DNA of 64,000 nt from Lycorma delicatula (GCF_047948215.1 NC_134465.1:10702522-10766521); one strand, 5' to 3'; shown: positions 49,844 to 61,144, counted from the first letter of the stretch. Notes: generated from the letters alone by a model not told the origin. Numbers and translations are program-made.

Positions 49844-51349
49844 TCAGTCATAATTTCACCAGATTGGATTCTCCAAATGGTTAAGTACATCCCAACAAAA
49901 TTCAGACCCGAAATAAAAATTAAAAAAAATTACATACCCCAAATTTCACTATAACTTAACAAAGGAAAAAAAAAAACAGGCAACTATGGAGAGTTAATCA
50001 ATATTTAAAACATTTAGTGCAAAACTTAACAAGGGTTATGTGAGTAGAAAAATAGGCTCCATACAATAAGAAAAAGATTTAACCTAATAATAAAATTTAC
50101 GTACAAAACAAAAATAAAACACCAAATAAAACAATTTTTATGAATTCTTACCAAATATTGTAATGATCCAAAAAATATGTCATTTGCGCTGCATAATGGA
50201 AATAACGTATGTAGTAAACAAATATACAATCTCATAAAAAAGAACTCATATAAGTAAAAAGTTAACATTCTGAGTTACTTTCAATAATTTAAAAAATAAA
50301 ATACTAAGTATAATAAAGAATAATTTACCACTTTCCTACACCTGTCTTCAACATGATTTCTTTTACGCCAAATAATAAATATATTATATAAATTAAATAA
50401 AATAATTAAGTTAAAAACATTCAGAAACTCAAAATGTTAACTTATAATTTGACACACTAAATTAAAAATAATAAAAACAAAAATTATGATATAAAATTTG
50501 TTTTTTTTTAAATTTCATGGAAATTTTTTGTTGAAAAAAAAAAAATCTTATCAAGGAAATTCTTAAAATCAGGGTTGTACATTTGATCTATTACATACTT
50601 GTTAATACCAGCCAACACATAAATATAAATAGGCTGATTCTCTTTAAAACAGTGTCACAAGCATTTTTACATATCTGAGAATATCTAAGGTACTTATTGC
50701 CACAATGCAATCCACAGCTGCTGAATAGTAAGTAAAATCATAACGGAAAATTACGTTTTAACATTAATTTGTTTACATCATAAAATATTTTAAATCATTT
50801 ACAAATATCTAATGTGAAACACTTTGTATCTTTGTGCATAATAAAACATAAACTACGTGACTTACAATCTTTATTTTTTTTTAAATTGGGGCAGTCCCCC
50901 ATTTGTGGTTTTTCTTGCATCAAAAAAATTAATAAATTTGATTAAGTTTGAATAGGAATGTAAATGCTATAATATTAGAATAAGTGATGGAGTGAAGAGT
51001 TTGGAAGGTTTTCGAAAAGATAATGAAACAAGTGTGAGCTCAATTTATTTCCATGAATTCATAGTAAAGCAATGCAAAAGAATAACCGAGTGAAGTTGAA
51101 GATTGGAATTTAAGTCTGATTGCATACAATCTTTCATTTACCCATGTCATCATACTGATAAAATGGTTATCCAGACAATTTTCATGGAGCAGTATTGCAG
51201 TGGAATAGTGTGCTGGAAGATAAAAAAATGAAATGAGTTGAAAACAAGGTGGAAGTATATAGCACAAGAACATATTGATATGCTGTAATGTAAGTGTAAT
51301 AGATAATGGATAATTAATAAAACAAATCAAACCTATTAAGTTTACGTAA

Positions 51350-51374
51350 TATATTATATATATATATATATATA
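51350..51374. repeat. (TA)n microsatellite
   Basis: About 12 TA dinucleotides, intronic. Confidence 0.9.
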
Positions 51375-51424
51375 CAGAGAAATAATTTTTATTTATTTTG
51401 GTTGATTATTATTTCACCATATCA

Positions 51425-51560
51425 ACTTAAAGCCTGTTATGGGAATAGGAAATGTAAATTTTATAGCACATGAAAAAAAGGTATGCCTGATTGGAATTTG
51501 AACCAAGGACATTCCACATGAAAGCTGAAACACATCACAGAAATTGGATGAGTAACCTGA
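51425..51560 (-). mobile_element. SINE fragment (second family)
   Basis: On the minus strand a B-box-like TTGGTTCAAATTCC is followed by AATCAGGCATACC, TTTTTTCATGTGCTATAAAA and TTTACATTTCC. I recall a B box followed by CAGGCATGGCATTTTTCA as the body of a hemipteran SINE. The A-box region is eroded. Assignment is by recollection and motif only. Confidence 0.4.
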
Positions 51561-51719
51561 ATTGTTAGATAAGTTGATAATTTAGTTCACAAGGATAATT
51601 TAAACAGATAAATACACTTTATATAAACAAGTAATCCAGAAAATCATTACACTTATAAAAAAAATTATACTTTCATTAAATACATCAAATTTTAAGTACT
51701 TATCTTCATGTTTCACCAT

Positions 51720-52700
51720 TATTGACACACTTTTCAAAATGTAATAAGTTTCCACATGGTGATATCGAAGACATCAATCACCTACTTGTTAGTCGTTTTC
51801 TAATCTTTGTTTTGTACTTTATTTAAATGCAAGGCAACAAAAAAAAAAACTCAAAAAGATGGAATCACTATACAGCAACTTGGGATGGATCCCAATAGTT
51901 TCCATTCAAATGACATCACAGGAGTTTTCATAACTAAAAAGTGCATCCAAGTACTATCAAGCAGCAAAAGAACATCAGACAACATCCACTACCTTTTCTT
52001 CTTAAAAGTGCACTGTAGCTCTTGTTCGTATTCGCAATAAATTATTTCTGAGTCTTGCAGTATAAAATCTAACAAAAGAGCAACTCAACCCGCAGAAATA
52101 ATACATAATCTTTCCTGTTGAAATAATTAGCTTGAACTCAATATTATTAGCAAGATGGTGCACTTCCTCAATAAGAAGTGTTGATTCTACTCAGGAGTTA
52201 TATAACACTCAAATCTAATATCCTGGTTATACAATATGGTTTAGTATTTTATCCTGTTCTTCCCAGATATTTAAAAATATCACAACATTAGTTAGGTGGT
52301 TGTTCTCACGCACTTCTGTGAGGAGTCTGAGCACCCAATGTGTACTCATTTTTTGATAATTAAAATGATAGAGAATTCTACACAGCATAAAACATAAAAA
52401 TTTCACGAAAATCTAAGGAGAATGCAGAAATTGTGAGATGTCAACTCGCATGAAACTTTTCTTTGATCCTATATAGAGTCATTACTTGTTAAAGATTGAT
52501 CTTTTATTTCACCTAAAAATATATGTCCTCTTGTCCTTGATAAAACATTCAGATCCTTACCTCCTTTTATCAGTCATCAAATTTCCACTGCAAATTTTAT
52601 AAATCTAATGAAATTCATTAGACCACATATTCCTATCAAAAACCGATTTGAAGAGCTGAATTCATATAACAGGCTGTTCAATTAATGTAAATCATACATA
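51720..52700 (-). pseudogene. Second, distinct mariner-like transposase relic
   Basis: The minus-strand frame at about 52240-52360 reads MSTHWVLRLLTEVRENNHL, FLNIWEEQDKILNHIV, like the segment WVPRLLTEEHK..R, FL..YEEEGDEFLDHIV ahead of the first catalytic aspartate in one mariner group. At the corresponding TGDE position this copy has a glycine followed by changed residues. Further on, KLIISTGKIM resembles the segment before VFWD, but that motif is lost. It differs in sequence from the mariner at 41 kb. Stops and shifts are abundant, and no clear inverted ends were found. It is older than the 41-kb copy. Confidence 0.6.
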
Positions 52701-53252
52701 AAAACTAGTAAAATAAATTATCAGAAACAGATTGTAATAAATAATAATTTTAATAAAAATTTATTTACATATTGGTGTTTACAATTTGACAAAGAATAAA
52801 GAAATATACTGAACTTGTGCTAATCAGTTACTATTGCACAAGAAAAATGCTATAACAGAACATAATTTCCAAACCCATTGATATAAAGAATATGAAAAAT
52901 GAAAAAAAAAAAATTAGTTATTTAATATTATGAATATCTCCATTCTTGAAAATACACAATCAAATCATATTTTACAATAATTCAAAAATCATTCTTTTCT
53001 CTAAGGTATACAAAAAATTTAAAAATCTATTAAGATGTGTTAGTTAATGCAATAGTAATTGGTTAGTTTGCTTTAAAAAATGCAAACAGAAATAGCATTT
53101 TTTAATGACATAATGCCGTTTATGTTAGAACAAGAACACAAAACAAATAATATCACAAATCCTATTTTCATAAACAGAAAAATTGCTAAAATATAAAATT
53201 AGAAAGAATTTAATTTCTCATCTTCTAAAAATAAAATTGTAATTCAACTTAC

Positions 53253-53459
53253 CGATATAGAAGACATAACACCATTCGCCAATGAGCTTAATTTACCAGC
53301 TACTTTAGTAACACCTTGGCGTACACTTTCTTTAACCTCTTCTAAATCTGGCGTCTGTATTCCTCCACTAGCTCCAGTAGTTTCCGTTCTACCAAAATAA
53401 TCAGCTGAAGATATACTTGTTGATCCTTCAAAACGTGATAGATTAGTCTTCTGTTCCCA
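53253..53459 (-). CDS. ArfGAP3: ArfGAP2/3-type protein, penultimate coding exon
   Basis: A 207-bp exon (69 codons, phase 0 at both ends) with acceptor TTTTCTCTTTAG and donor TCG|GTAAGTTG. It encodes WEQKTNLSRFEGSTSISSAD, then YFGRTE, and ends VAGKLSSLANGVMSSIS. ISSADYFG is the second ISSxxxFG repeat of the Glo3 motif that distinguishes ArfGAP2/3 (yeast Glo3) from ArfGAP1. The final VRQGVTKVAGKLSSLANGVM segment is the conserved amphipathic C-terminal helix. In this family these C-terminal elements take part in coatomer-stimulated GAP activity and Golgi/COPI recruitment. The exon lies between a 6.8-kb and a 7.2-kb intron, both invaded by transposons. Confidence 0.95.
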
Positions 53460-53773
53460 CTAAAGAGAAAATTAAACGTTAAGATTGAATTTAATTTAGG
53501 ATTGAAACATTAAATTTTGAATTTAATCCTTTTGCTTTCAGATCAGAAAAAACACTACTGACATCTCTATAATGAATTAAGTAATTCTATACGGTGAGTT
53601 TAAACATAATAAATAAAACTGCACATTTTTCACGAAAAACAGTCAAATAAATACTTACAAAAAAATGCAGATTAATTTATATAAATAAGTGAAAATCATT
53701 GAAAAAGTTAATGGAAATAATAATAAAAAATTAATTCAAATTCTTTCTTTTTTTCTTTTATTAACTTTAAAAA

Positions 53774-54368
53774 AAGTGGTTCAGTTTTGAAAATCGTCCC
53801 CAGTTGTCCATCTCCAAATATCATAAAATTTTTGGTGGAGGTTCCCCATGGTCTGAAATGCCATTTTACTAAATCGTAATTAATCTGCTATGGCTGATCT
53901 TTTGTTACCTCTTGAAAAAGGGGTACTTATAATTTGTGGGCACATATAACAATTTTTATTTTTAACTAACAATTTTGATGCCAATAATAAAAATACAGAT
54001 TCAAATTTTGGTGCTGTTGGTTAACTTTTTATGATATATCTGAATAAGTTAGTCACAAGTTTCTTTTGGAGCATGGTTTTGAGGTATAGCAGCTGAAATT
54101 CAACCAAACATTTGTAGTAACATTTTGGAAGTCAAAGTTTGAGTGTATATATTTTCTTACCTAATTCTTTAATCGGAATGAGACTTTGTAATTTGAAAAA
54201 GGGAAACATTATATGTAGGATCCTGCAGTTTCAAAGCAATTGGAATCTTATGTCAGGGGAAATCAATCACCCAAATTTTTTTGGCCTATCGTCAAAGGAT
54301 TTATATCTCAGGTATACTTTTTCAGATTTTGTTAATTTTATAATAGGTGGAAAGAGCAGTATTTAAAC
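53774..54368 (+). repeat. Left terminal inverted repeat of the 3.9-kb element
   Basis: Pairs with 57112-57698. The inner edge is near TTAATTTTATAATAGGTGGA at about 54336. Confidence 0.85.
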
Positions 54369-54640
54369 AACATAACCCATGCATTCTGTTTTTTGACCCA
54401 TATATTATAGAGCAGGTAAGAAAGCTTTTCAAAGATAATTAATCTTTTGCATGCGACATTTTTAATCTGTGGACATTAATAGTTAATTAAAACAGCTGAA
54501 GGTGAAAAAACATTCAATACTTAAGAATATTATTCAATTTTTTAAATAACGTTCTAAAATTTACAATATCTTGAAAAAAATTTCCAGTGTTCCAGAGAAT
54601 TTTGTACTATTGTAGAATTTTCTACACTAATCTGAAAAAA

Positions 54641-54825
54641 CCCATTCTCTAAAACGTTCTAGAAATTTCTAGTGTTCTGGAAAACTTCATTATAGTAAGT
54701 TCTAGAATATTCTGGAAAACCCCATTCTCTATAACATTTTAGAAATTTTTGGAATGTACTGGAAAATTCCATTTCATCTAGAGCATTCTAGAATGTTCTT
54801 TATTTTGAAGAAAGGGTATATAAGC
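54641..54825 (+). promoter_or_regulatory. Heat-shock-type promoter: three perfect HSEs plus TATA box
   Basis: Alternating nTTCn/nGAAn units occur as TTCTAGAAATTTC (54657-54669, three units), TTCTAGAATATTCTGGAA (54700-54717, four perfect units) and TTCTAGAATGTTC (54786-54798, three units). Looser pairs lie around 54613-54620, 54675-54682 and 54760-54768. The first two clusters lie in an imperfect ~80-bp duplication marked by CCCATTCTCT at 54642 and 54722. A TATA box, GGGTATATAAGC, follows at 54814-54825, placing a start site near 54845-54850 and leaving a leader of about 75 bases before the ATG at 54924. Three or more contiguous units is the recognised binding site of trimeric HSF, and the HSE-TATA-leader order is that of insect hsp genes. 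Function is inferred from sequence alone. Confidence 0.65.
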
Positions 54826-54923
54826 ATAAACATTTTTGTGAATTAGCATAGTTGTTAGTGAATAACCTCTATAATCAGTAGACATTTATTGTTATTTACA
54901 ACTGTGTTTTGAATTGTTTTAAA

Positions 54924-56640
54924 ATGAGTCAAGTTCTTGGCCCCTGCCATTTTGGTAAACCTGACAGTTCTGAATGCCACAAGTCTTTAACATTTAATTA
55001 TGGAAAAGCATTTTTGTTGTCTGTGAAAGAACTATCAGTAATGGCAAAGAACTTTTACAGTGGCGATCTGGAATTAGCTTTAATGAAAATGCTGACCCAT
55101 GTTCCTATCATAAAGCTGTTTTATTGATGAAGTTTGAATTCCTACAGGTTAGGACTGCTGTAGTCCATTTGGAAAAGAGTCGCACAAAGCCAGAAAAGGT
55201 TTGTGGCCTATTGATATTGATTCTGCTGACAGATTAAGAGCTTTAACAAATTATTAAAAAAAAAAGAAAAAAGGAGGAAAAAATTGATAGGATGATATTA
55301 GACAACAGGCCCTCAAATTTTTTGAAGATTATAAATTTTCCCAAATCTGTCCAGAAAAGAAAGATTTTGTTTCAGTTAGGATCAATGATGAAAACGTTCA
55401 CATGCAGGAACGTCTACTTATGTGTAATTTAAAAAAAGATGTTCAGAGCTTACTGCACACATTATGGCCGTGAGATTGGCTTCTGAAAATGTTGTACTTA
55501 GACCTAAGTGGTGAATTACAGCTGGTGCTGCTGGCACACATTCAGATGAGCTCAAACATTATGACTTGGAGGAACTAGTAGAATATAAGCATTGGATTCA
55601 TACAGACACACACACATTGGAGACGCAACAGACTATGGAAAATTTTACTGAAAAGCTTTCCTCAAAAGTTTTTTGCCTGACTAGCCACCATTTTGTTTCA
55701 AAACATCAAAGTTTATATTTAAAACAACTGAAGGAAAATTTAAATGATAATCAAATCATTATCCTGATGGATTTTGCTGAGAACTATTCATTTGTTGTCC
55801 AAGATGCTGTACAGCTATTCCATTGGGAAAACAGCTAAGCTAAACTGCATCCATTCACGATTTATTACAATAAAAACGAGCTTCAGAATCTTAGCATTTG
55901 CATGGTCAGGGATTGCCTGCGCCACGTTAGCATTGCTGTTCATATATTTTTTATTGAACTGCTCAAATACTTGAAGACAGTGACTAAAAGTACTGTAGAT
56001 GGTTCAGCTGCTCAATACAAGAATTTTATCAATTTGTGCCACCATGAAGTAGACTTTGGGATAACAACTGAATGGAACTTTTTTGATACTAGCCATGGAA
56101 TAACACCTTGTGATGGAATTGGAGGTACTACAAAATGATTAGCAGCACATACCAGTCTTTAGTGACCTGTAGAAAATCAAATATTGACATCAAAAGACTT
56201 ATTTGAATTTTGTAGAGAAAATATAACAGGAATCAGATTCTTTTTTTACTCTAAGAGAAGTTGAGAGAATCCGACCTGAACAAGACATTTAGTAGTGGTC
56301 ACACAATTATCCAAGTAAGCACAGTCTCAAATGATGCTTCAGTATTTAAAGCTCATCTTTATGAAACTGATAAACCTACTCAAGGCATATCACTTACCAG
56401 TTTGCAACGAGGCAAATATGTGGCTTGCACGTATGACAACAATTGGTGGATTGGAAATATATATGATATATTTTTTGAAGAATGTGATGTCCTCATTAGT
56501 TTTATGCATCCTCATGCTGCAGTTCGTTCTTATCATTGGCTCCCTAGAAAGGACAATTGCTAGATTCCATTTTTGCTATTCTTGAAGTACCATCAACGGA
56601 CACCATCAGGACGACAATATGTATCCAGAATATATCCAGT
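54924..56640 (+). pseudogene. Decayed transposase-like gene of a widespread uncharacterised family
   Basis: ATG at 54924 opens MSQVLGPCHFGKPDSS and ends at a stop at 55125. After an eroded interval, FFEDYKFSQICPEKKDF, MQERLLMCNLK, LRPKW and AGAAGTHS appear. From about 55490 to 56138 one frame is continuous apart from isolated stops (one at 55836): IIILMDFAENYSFVVQDA, HWENS, TVDGSAAQYKNFINLCHH and TSHGITPCDGIGGT. A shifted frame (56261-56563) gives YDNNWWIGNIYDI, FMHPHAAVRSYHW and RKDNC. I recognise this word order from multi-copy 'uncharacterized' proteins in insects and cnidarians. The aspartates of MDFAENYS and VDGSAAQYK sit as in an RNase-H-fold DDE nuclease; that reading is inference. The WWIG..FMHPHG tail may be an SH3/Tudor-like domain. 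Confidence 0.8.
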
Positions 56641-57111
56641 CTATGACTGAGAAACAATTTAAGCTTAAGTGGAATTAGAAGTATTGTTCTAAACAGTTTC
56701 TGACTACTTTAGATATTTTTATTTTATTTTGAGGCTATAGTGTTCAATAATATTGTAATACTTTATTGCACTCTGTTATTACTAGTACGACTATATTTCA
56801 TTTTGTTTATGATTTTAGTATTTTTGTGCATGTGTAATAAATATTTTTAAAAATTGTGCTTGCTGTTACAGATAATAGCTGAAACTGTCTCCACTGCATT
56901 CAATAAGAGGCAAGCTGCAGCTTATACAGTTAACAACTTTGTACAGGCAGTAAAATGGAAGATATTACTTAATAAAAAATTACTTTCTACTAGAAAGTAT
57001 ACATTCAATCCATAAAAATTACAGAAAACTTGCTCCTAATGAAAGATGCATTATCTTTCAATTTTTTTTTTTTTTTGCCACTACAGGTCAAAAAAAACTG
57101 CATGGCTTTTA

Positions 57112-57698
57112 TAGTATAAAACTTGCTCTTTCTAACTATTATAAAATTAACAAAATCTAAGAAGGTATACCTGAGATACAAGCTTTCAAATGTAGGCCAA
57201 AAATTGAGCTAAAAAATCTTTGACCATGTTTGATGATGAATATCTCCTGACATAAACTTCCAGTTGCTTTGAAACTTTAGGATATTACACACAAATATGC
57301 CCCTTTTCAGGTTACAAAGTATTAGATAAGGAATTATACAAGTTTAAACTTAAGTTTAAACAAAATGTTGCAACAACCTTTTAGCTGAATTTCAGCTGCT
57401 GTATCTCAATACCAGATGCTAAAAGAAATTTATGAATAACATAGTTGAATTAAGCATAAAATGATAACTGAAAGTATTAAAACGCAAACCTATAGCTTTA
57501 TTATTGCTTTCAAAATTATAAGTTAAAGTACCAGTAAGTACCCTTTTTTCAAGAGATCACAGAAAATCAGTAATAGCAGATAAAGAGCTACAATTTGGTA
57601 AAATGGCATTTAAGAAAACAACGAATATCCATGCAAAATTTGATGAAGTTTGGCGATGGTCAACTAGGACCCCTGGACCACTTAACATGGAATGACCC
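57112..57698 (-). repeat. Right terminal inverted repeat of the 3.9-kb element
   Basis: Reverse complement of 53774-54368. The outer end, read inward on the minus strand, starts GGGTCATTCCATGTTAAGTG. Confidence 0.85.
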
Positions 57699-58043
57699 AT
57701 AAATATTTCTGAACTAATTTCAAGAAGATAAACTTATACTACACTTCCTAAGCATATTATCTCAAATGTAAATCAAATTGATAACAAAAAAAAGTTAATA
57801 CAAAATGTAGTTTCATCAGCTTTTTCAAAAGTTGTAATGAAAATCAATGAACATATTCCATTTGCAATCAACACAGAAAAAAGTTATTTTTAATCATAAA
57901 TTCCCACTATGTAAATGGTTACAATAATTTGGATTTAGTTAACTAAAAAGGTATTACTAAATCATTACCGAGACAATATCAAATGTATCAATATCTCTGA
58001 ATTTAGAGAAAGAAATGAGAAATAAAATATTACATTTATATAC
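57699..58043. other. AT-rich intronic spacer
   Basis: Separates two transposon insertions; nothing recognised. Confidence 0.5.
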
Positions 58044-58580
58044 AGTGCATTCAAAAAGGAGTTATACTTCTATATAAACATAGTTATATATTGAGGAATT
58101 CTAGTGTGTACGCAGTGAGCAATGTTTTCTAGAAAGGTTGGTAATCCAACAAACATTGTATGCAGTTTGCTTCACAAGTCAGTCAGGTTGGTGATCTTGA
58201 GACAAGCAGGTGTGTCTGGTTCTTTGTTGTTCATTACCTTTAAATAATCGAGACTCTTTCCATGTGCACGTAGAATGGTGTTAACTTTAGAGCAAGAAAT
58301 ATTTCTTGCAGAATATGTCTTCCATGAGCATGGTGAGTACATACACATGGTAAAACCATTAGTTAAAAACCAATTTTTCATTAGATTTCCAGGTACACAA
58401 TTCCTGATCAACATACTGTTAGAGCACGAATCGAGAAATTTAGGGAAGCATACAGTTCAGAATTGTGAGTGTAGTAATAGACCAACAATGCTCTACAAAG
58501 AAAAACTCTAAGACTTATCATCAGGTGCTATGCAAAATAATCCCAACAAATTCATGCAAAAGTTGGCCCAACCAATGTAA
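58044..58580 (+). pseudogene. N-terminal remnant of a mariner-like transposase (DUF4817-type HTH)
   Basis: ACAGTGCATTCAAAAAGGAG at 58043 resembles the terminal repeat of this transposon type. The ATG at 58275 opens MVLTLEQEIFLAEYVFHEHG, then EYIHMVKPLVKNQFF and later PTMLYKEKL, the pattern of the helix-turn-helix domain preceding the DDE core. After a shift, LSSGAMQNNPNKFMQKLAQP resembles the following SPRKSLRKLAQQ-like segment. The catalytic core and right end are absent. It belongs to the same general type as the C-terminal fragment at 6.6 kb. Situated in the ArfGAP intron, opposite to the gene. Confidence 0.65.
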
Positions 58581-60304
58581 CCATTAAATTCTGACTTAAA
58601 TTTAAAATTAAATTAAATTGTGTTATGTAAATTTGTGAATTCATTTGTATTTTATTTTATATTAAACTATTTTGTTATATGGATTTTTTATATGTCGACA
58701 GACGATATATTTGTTAAAACGTAAAAGTTAAATTAACAGCAACATGATTCATTTGTAATTAAATTCTTTCTTAAAATAGAATTTCAAGAAACATGTCATC
58801 ATGCTAGAAAAATGCACTAATGTTTTCTATACAAAGATAGTTAGGTTTGTGTGAATACACATTCTCACATAGACTTTGAAAATTTGGAGAAATAGTGGTA
58901 GGGTTAGACCTGTGACACCATCAGAAAGCGTCAGTTATATGCGTGATTTCGTCTTGGCAAGCTGAGTGTATTGAGTATACATAAAAAAAAAACTAATCAT
59001 GAAATTTTACAAACCATGAATTATAAGGAACACGTATGAGAATTTTAAATAAAATGCCACTCTATAAGAAACATTATTGGATCTACTAGATTTCTTACTT
59101 ATCGATTAATTTTTTAAAGAAAATAATTTTAAAAATATTATTATTAAAATTGTAACATGTTAAAATGGCAAAACTATGGCCAATTCTTTAGTATGTATTA
59201 GTAAGATATTTTGTTAATTTTTGATGTGTACAAGTAGTTATGCAATAGCAGTTCTACAAACGAACCTAAGTAGACAAGTTATGGGACTTTTGAGTTAAAT
59301 GTGTTTATTATCATTTTCTTTATTTTTAGAAGTAATATGTATCATTCACCGCTGTTAGTAATATTTTTTTCATGAAATGAGTTTTTTAATTAAATTTTTT
59401 GTATTTTTTTTTTTAAATTTAATTTTTATGAAAGTATAAATTTTCATTTTTTGTGCGTTATTAAATTTGATGTTTTTTAAAAGGTTTACAATTTGGTATA
59501 ACATAACGGACCTGAAGCTTTCACCAAAAAAAACATTGTTTTTTAAGAAGTTCAGCACATCTCATATAAAGTTAAATCACTTCAAAAGCCAATGGACATT
59601 AAAAACAAATTCAATATTGTAATGGTTTCAACAGTTCCAGCACACAATTCAATATTTTAAACTGTTTTCAACATCTATGAGGATTTATTACGGTATATTC
59701 ACACACAGAACCCACATTCCATACATGAAATTACTCTACACGACTGAACTGATTGGGGTGTTGATTAAAGCAGCTTATAAAAATAATATAAAAAATATAT
59801 ATATCAAAAAGCAAAAGACTGATGTTTATATTTTTCTTCACTTATTTTGGTTCAGTTCATATTGTTCAATTTTATACACAAGCTGTTATTTAAAAGAACC
59901 CATTTTTTTAGCTAACACTAAAACAAATTGCAATAATGTTAAAAAATCTGATTTCAAATAAGCCTACTGAAATGTTTTTAACTGCTTTTGGACTTCTAAA
60001 TTAGATTAAAAAAAGTTTTATGAAAAAAAGAAAAAAAAAAGATAATTTCTACGCTAATTTTTTTTGTGTAAAATAGTTTTCTATGAAATTCAGAAAAGAA
60101 ACACACCTAAAAATATTTTAACCTACTTTATTAACCTAAGTTTTTAAATTTCATTTATTTGAGGTCAGCAAATTTAAAACTTAGAAACAATCACACACAA
60201 ATTATAAATTAACAAACACCATTAGTTTTGCAACAATTTTTGGGGAAAATATATAAATAAGCAGTTATAACACTAAAATAACAAATTTTTAGAAATATAC
60301 ATAC
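58581..60304. other. AT-rich intronic stretch, nothing recognised
   Basis: The frames at 59370-59558 (-) and 59677-59961 (+) are AT-driven and lack domains. Confidence 0.5.
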
Positions 60305-60608
60305 TGCACTATCTCGAGAATCTCCAAAATATTGATCAGAAGAAATAGCTTTAGCAGAACCAAATTTCTTTTGAGCTTCATTAGTACTGGATGAAACTGG
60401 TGATGAGAGTGAAGGTTTATTAACGTTAGAGGAAGAAGACGATGATGTATTTCTTTCATTTGTTTCCCAACAAGAAGTTGTAGAAGCAGAAGGCGATGAT
60501 GAAATCACAGACGATTTATTTTTATTATTTGATGAACAGCTAGCATGATCCAAAAACATAGATTCTAAACTTTGATTTAAACTTCCAGTTGGACTACTAT
60601 TTTTATAC
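60305..60608 (-). CDS. ArfGAP3: ArfGAP2/3-type protein, internal coding exon with first ISS repeat
   Basis: A 304-bp exon with acceptor ATTTGTTTGCAG and donor GCA|GTATGTAT. Its first G completes the methionine codon begun by the exon at 63594-63761 (AT|G), and it ends in phase 0. It encodes YKNSSPTGSLNQSLESMF, a long Ser/Thr/Asn-rich linker of low complexity (several consecutive serines), then NEAQKKFGSAKAISSDQYFG and DSRDSA. AQKKFG.AKAISSDxYFG is the signature opening of the Glo3 motif in ArfGAP2/3 proteins. The serine-rich linker is the variable part of the family and is probably disordered. Confidence 0.96.
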
Positions 60609-61144
60609 CTGCAAACAAATTAAGATAAAATGCTACATGTACAAATGACTCAACTACAACTACATAATGGCCATGAGTAATTATACAAATGTAATCAAAT
60701 ACCTGGATGAAAAATAAAGGTCAAAATTACATAAAGGAGAATATTTTCTTATAAGGACAAAAAACAAAGATGAGGTTCATCATCATCTGAGAATCAAATA
60801 AAAAATCATATCATAAAAAAGGAGATTTTTCTCTTAAGAATATAAACAAAATATTACTTAATTTTAGAAATTAAGTTATATTTTAAAACAAATTAATATG
60901 AAAAAAAAAAGTTAAATTAGGGAAACTCACAAAAATAGTTAAAACTTTGTACATTTATATAAAATACTAATATCTACGTTTAAAAAATTTGATAGTAAAC
61001 AAATAAAAAAATAAGAAGTACAATAGGTTCTCTCCTGAATAGGAAAACAACAGATGAAAGAAGAAAAAAACAAACACTCAAACAATGAGTCTCTAAAAAA
61101 ACCACATTCTGACACAACTAAAAGTTTATTTAAACCATTTTATT

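Larger units (their letters stand above)
46060..53252 (-). other. ArfGAP last intron (7,193 bp)
   Basis: Bounded on the minus strand by GTAAGTTG at 53252 and TTATAG at 46060. Apart from the minisatellite at 49.4 kb, the SINE fragment at 51.4 kb, a (TA)n run and a mariner relic at 51.7-52.7 kb, it is AT-rich DNA with no recognised genes. The small frames at 46583, 48855, 50026, 51040 and 51807 are not considered coding. Confidence 0.7.
53774..57698 (+). mobile_element. ~3.9-kb DNA transposon with ~590-bp terminal inverted repeats
   Basis: The left arm (53774-54368) and right arm (57112-57698) are reverse complements with moderate divergence. Matching words in order include AAGTGGTyCAG, AATGCCATTTTACyAAAT, CTCTTGAAAAA.GGGTACTTA, TGAGrTAyAGCAGCTGAAAT, ACTTTGTAAyyTGAAAA, TTTCAAAGCAAyTGGAA, TATGTCAGG and AGATTTTGTTAATTTTATAA. 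The outermost right sequence, reversed, reads GGGTCATTCCATGTTAAGTG. The left tip has decayed beyond CAGTTTTG. No target duplication could be fixed. Between the arms are a promoter-like region and a decayed gene, both on +. It sits in an ArfGAP intron. The superfamily is not assigned by me; Kolobok-like and other long-TIR groups should be compared. Confidence 0.88.
53460..60304 (-). other. ArfGAP intron of 6,845 bp carrying transposons
   Basis: Bounded on the minus strand by GCA|GTATGTAT at 60304 and CTCTTTAG at 53460. It contains the long-inverted-repeat element 53774-57698 in the opposite coding orientation and a transposase N-terminus at 58.0-58.6 kb. The remainder (58.6-60.3 kb) is AT-rich with no recognised genes. 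Confidence 0.8.

Noticed and set aside
43979..54230. Shared GGATCCTGCA word in the 44-kb fold-back and in the left arm of the 3.9-kb element
   Set aside because: Only ten bases are shared and the flanks differ; treated as coincidence.
60209..60304. Extension of the ArfGAP exon frame to a stop codon at 60209
   Set aside because: The frame continues past a good donor at 60304 into AT-rich sequence unlike the family. The next exon at 53459 joins in phase and supplies the second ISS repeat.
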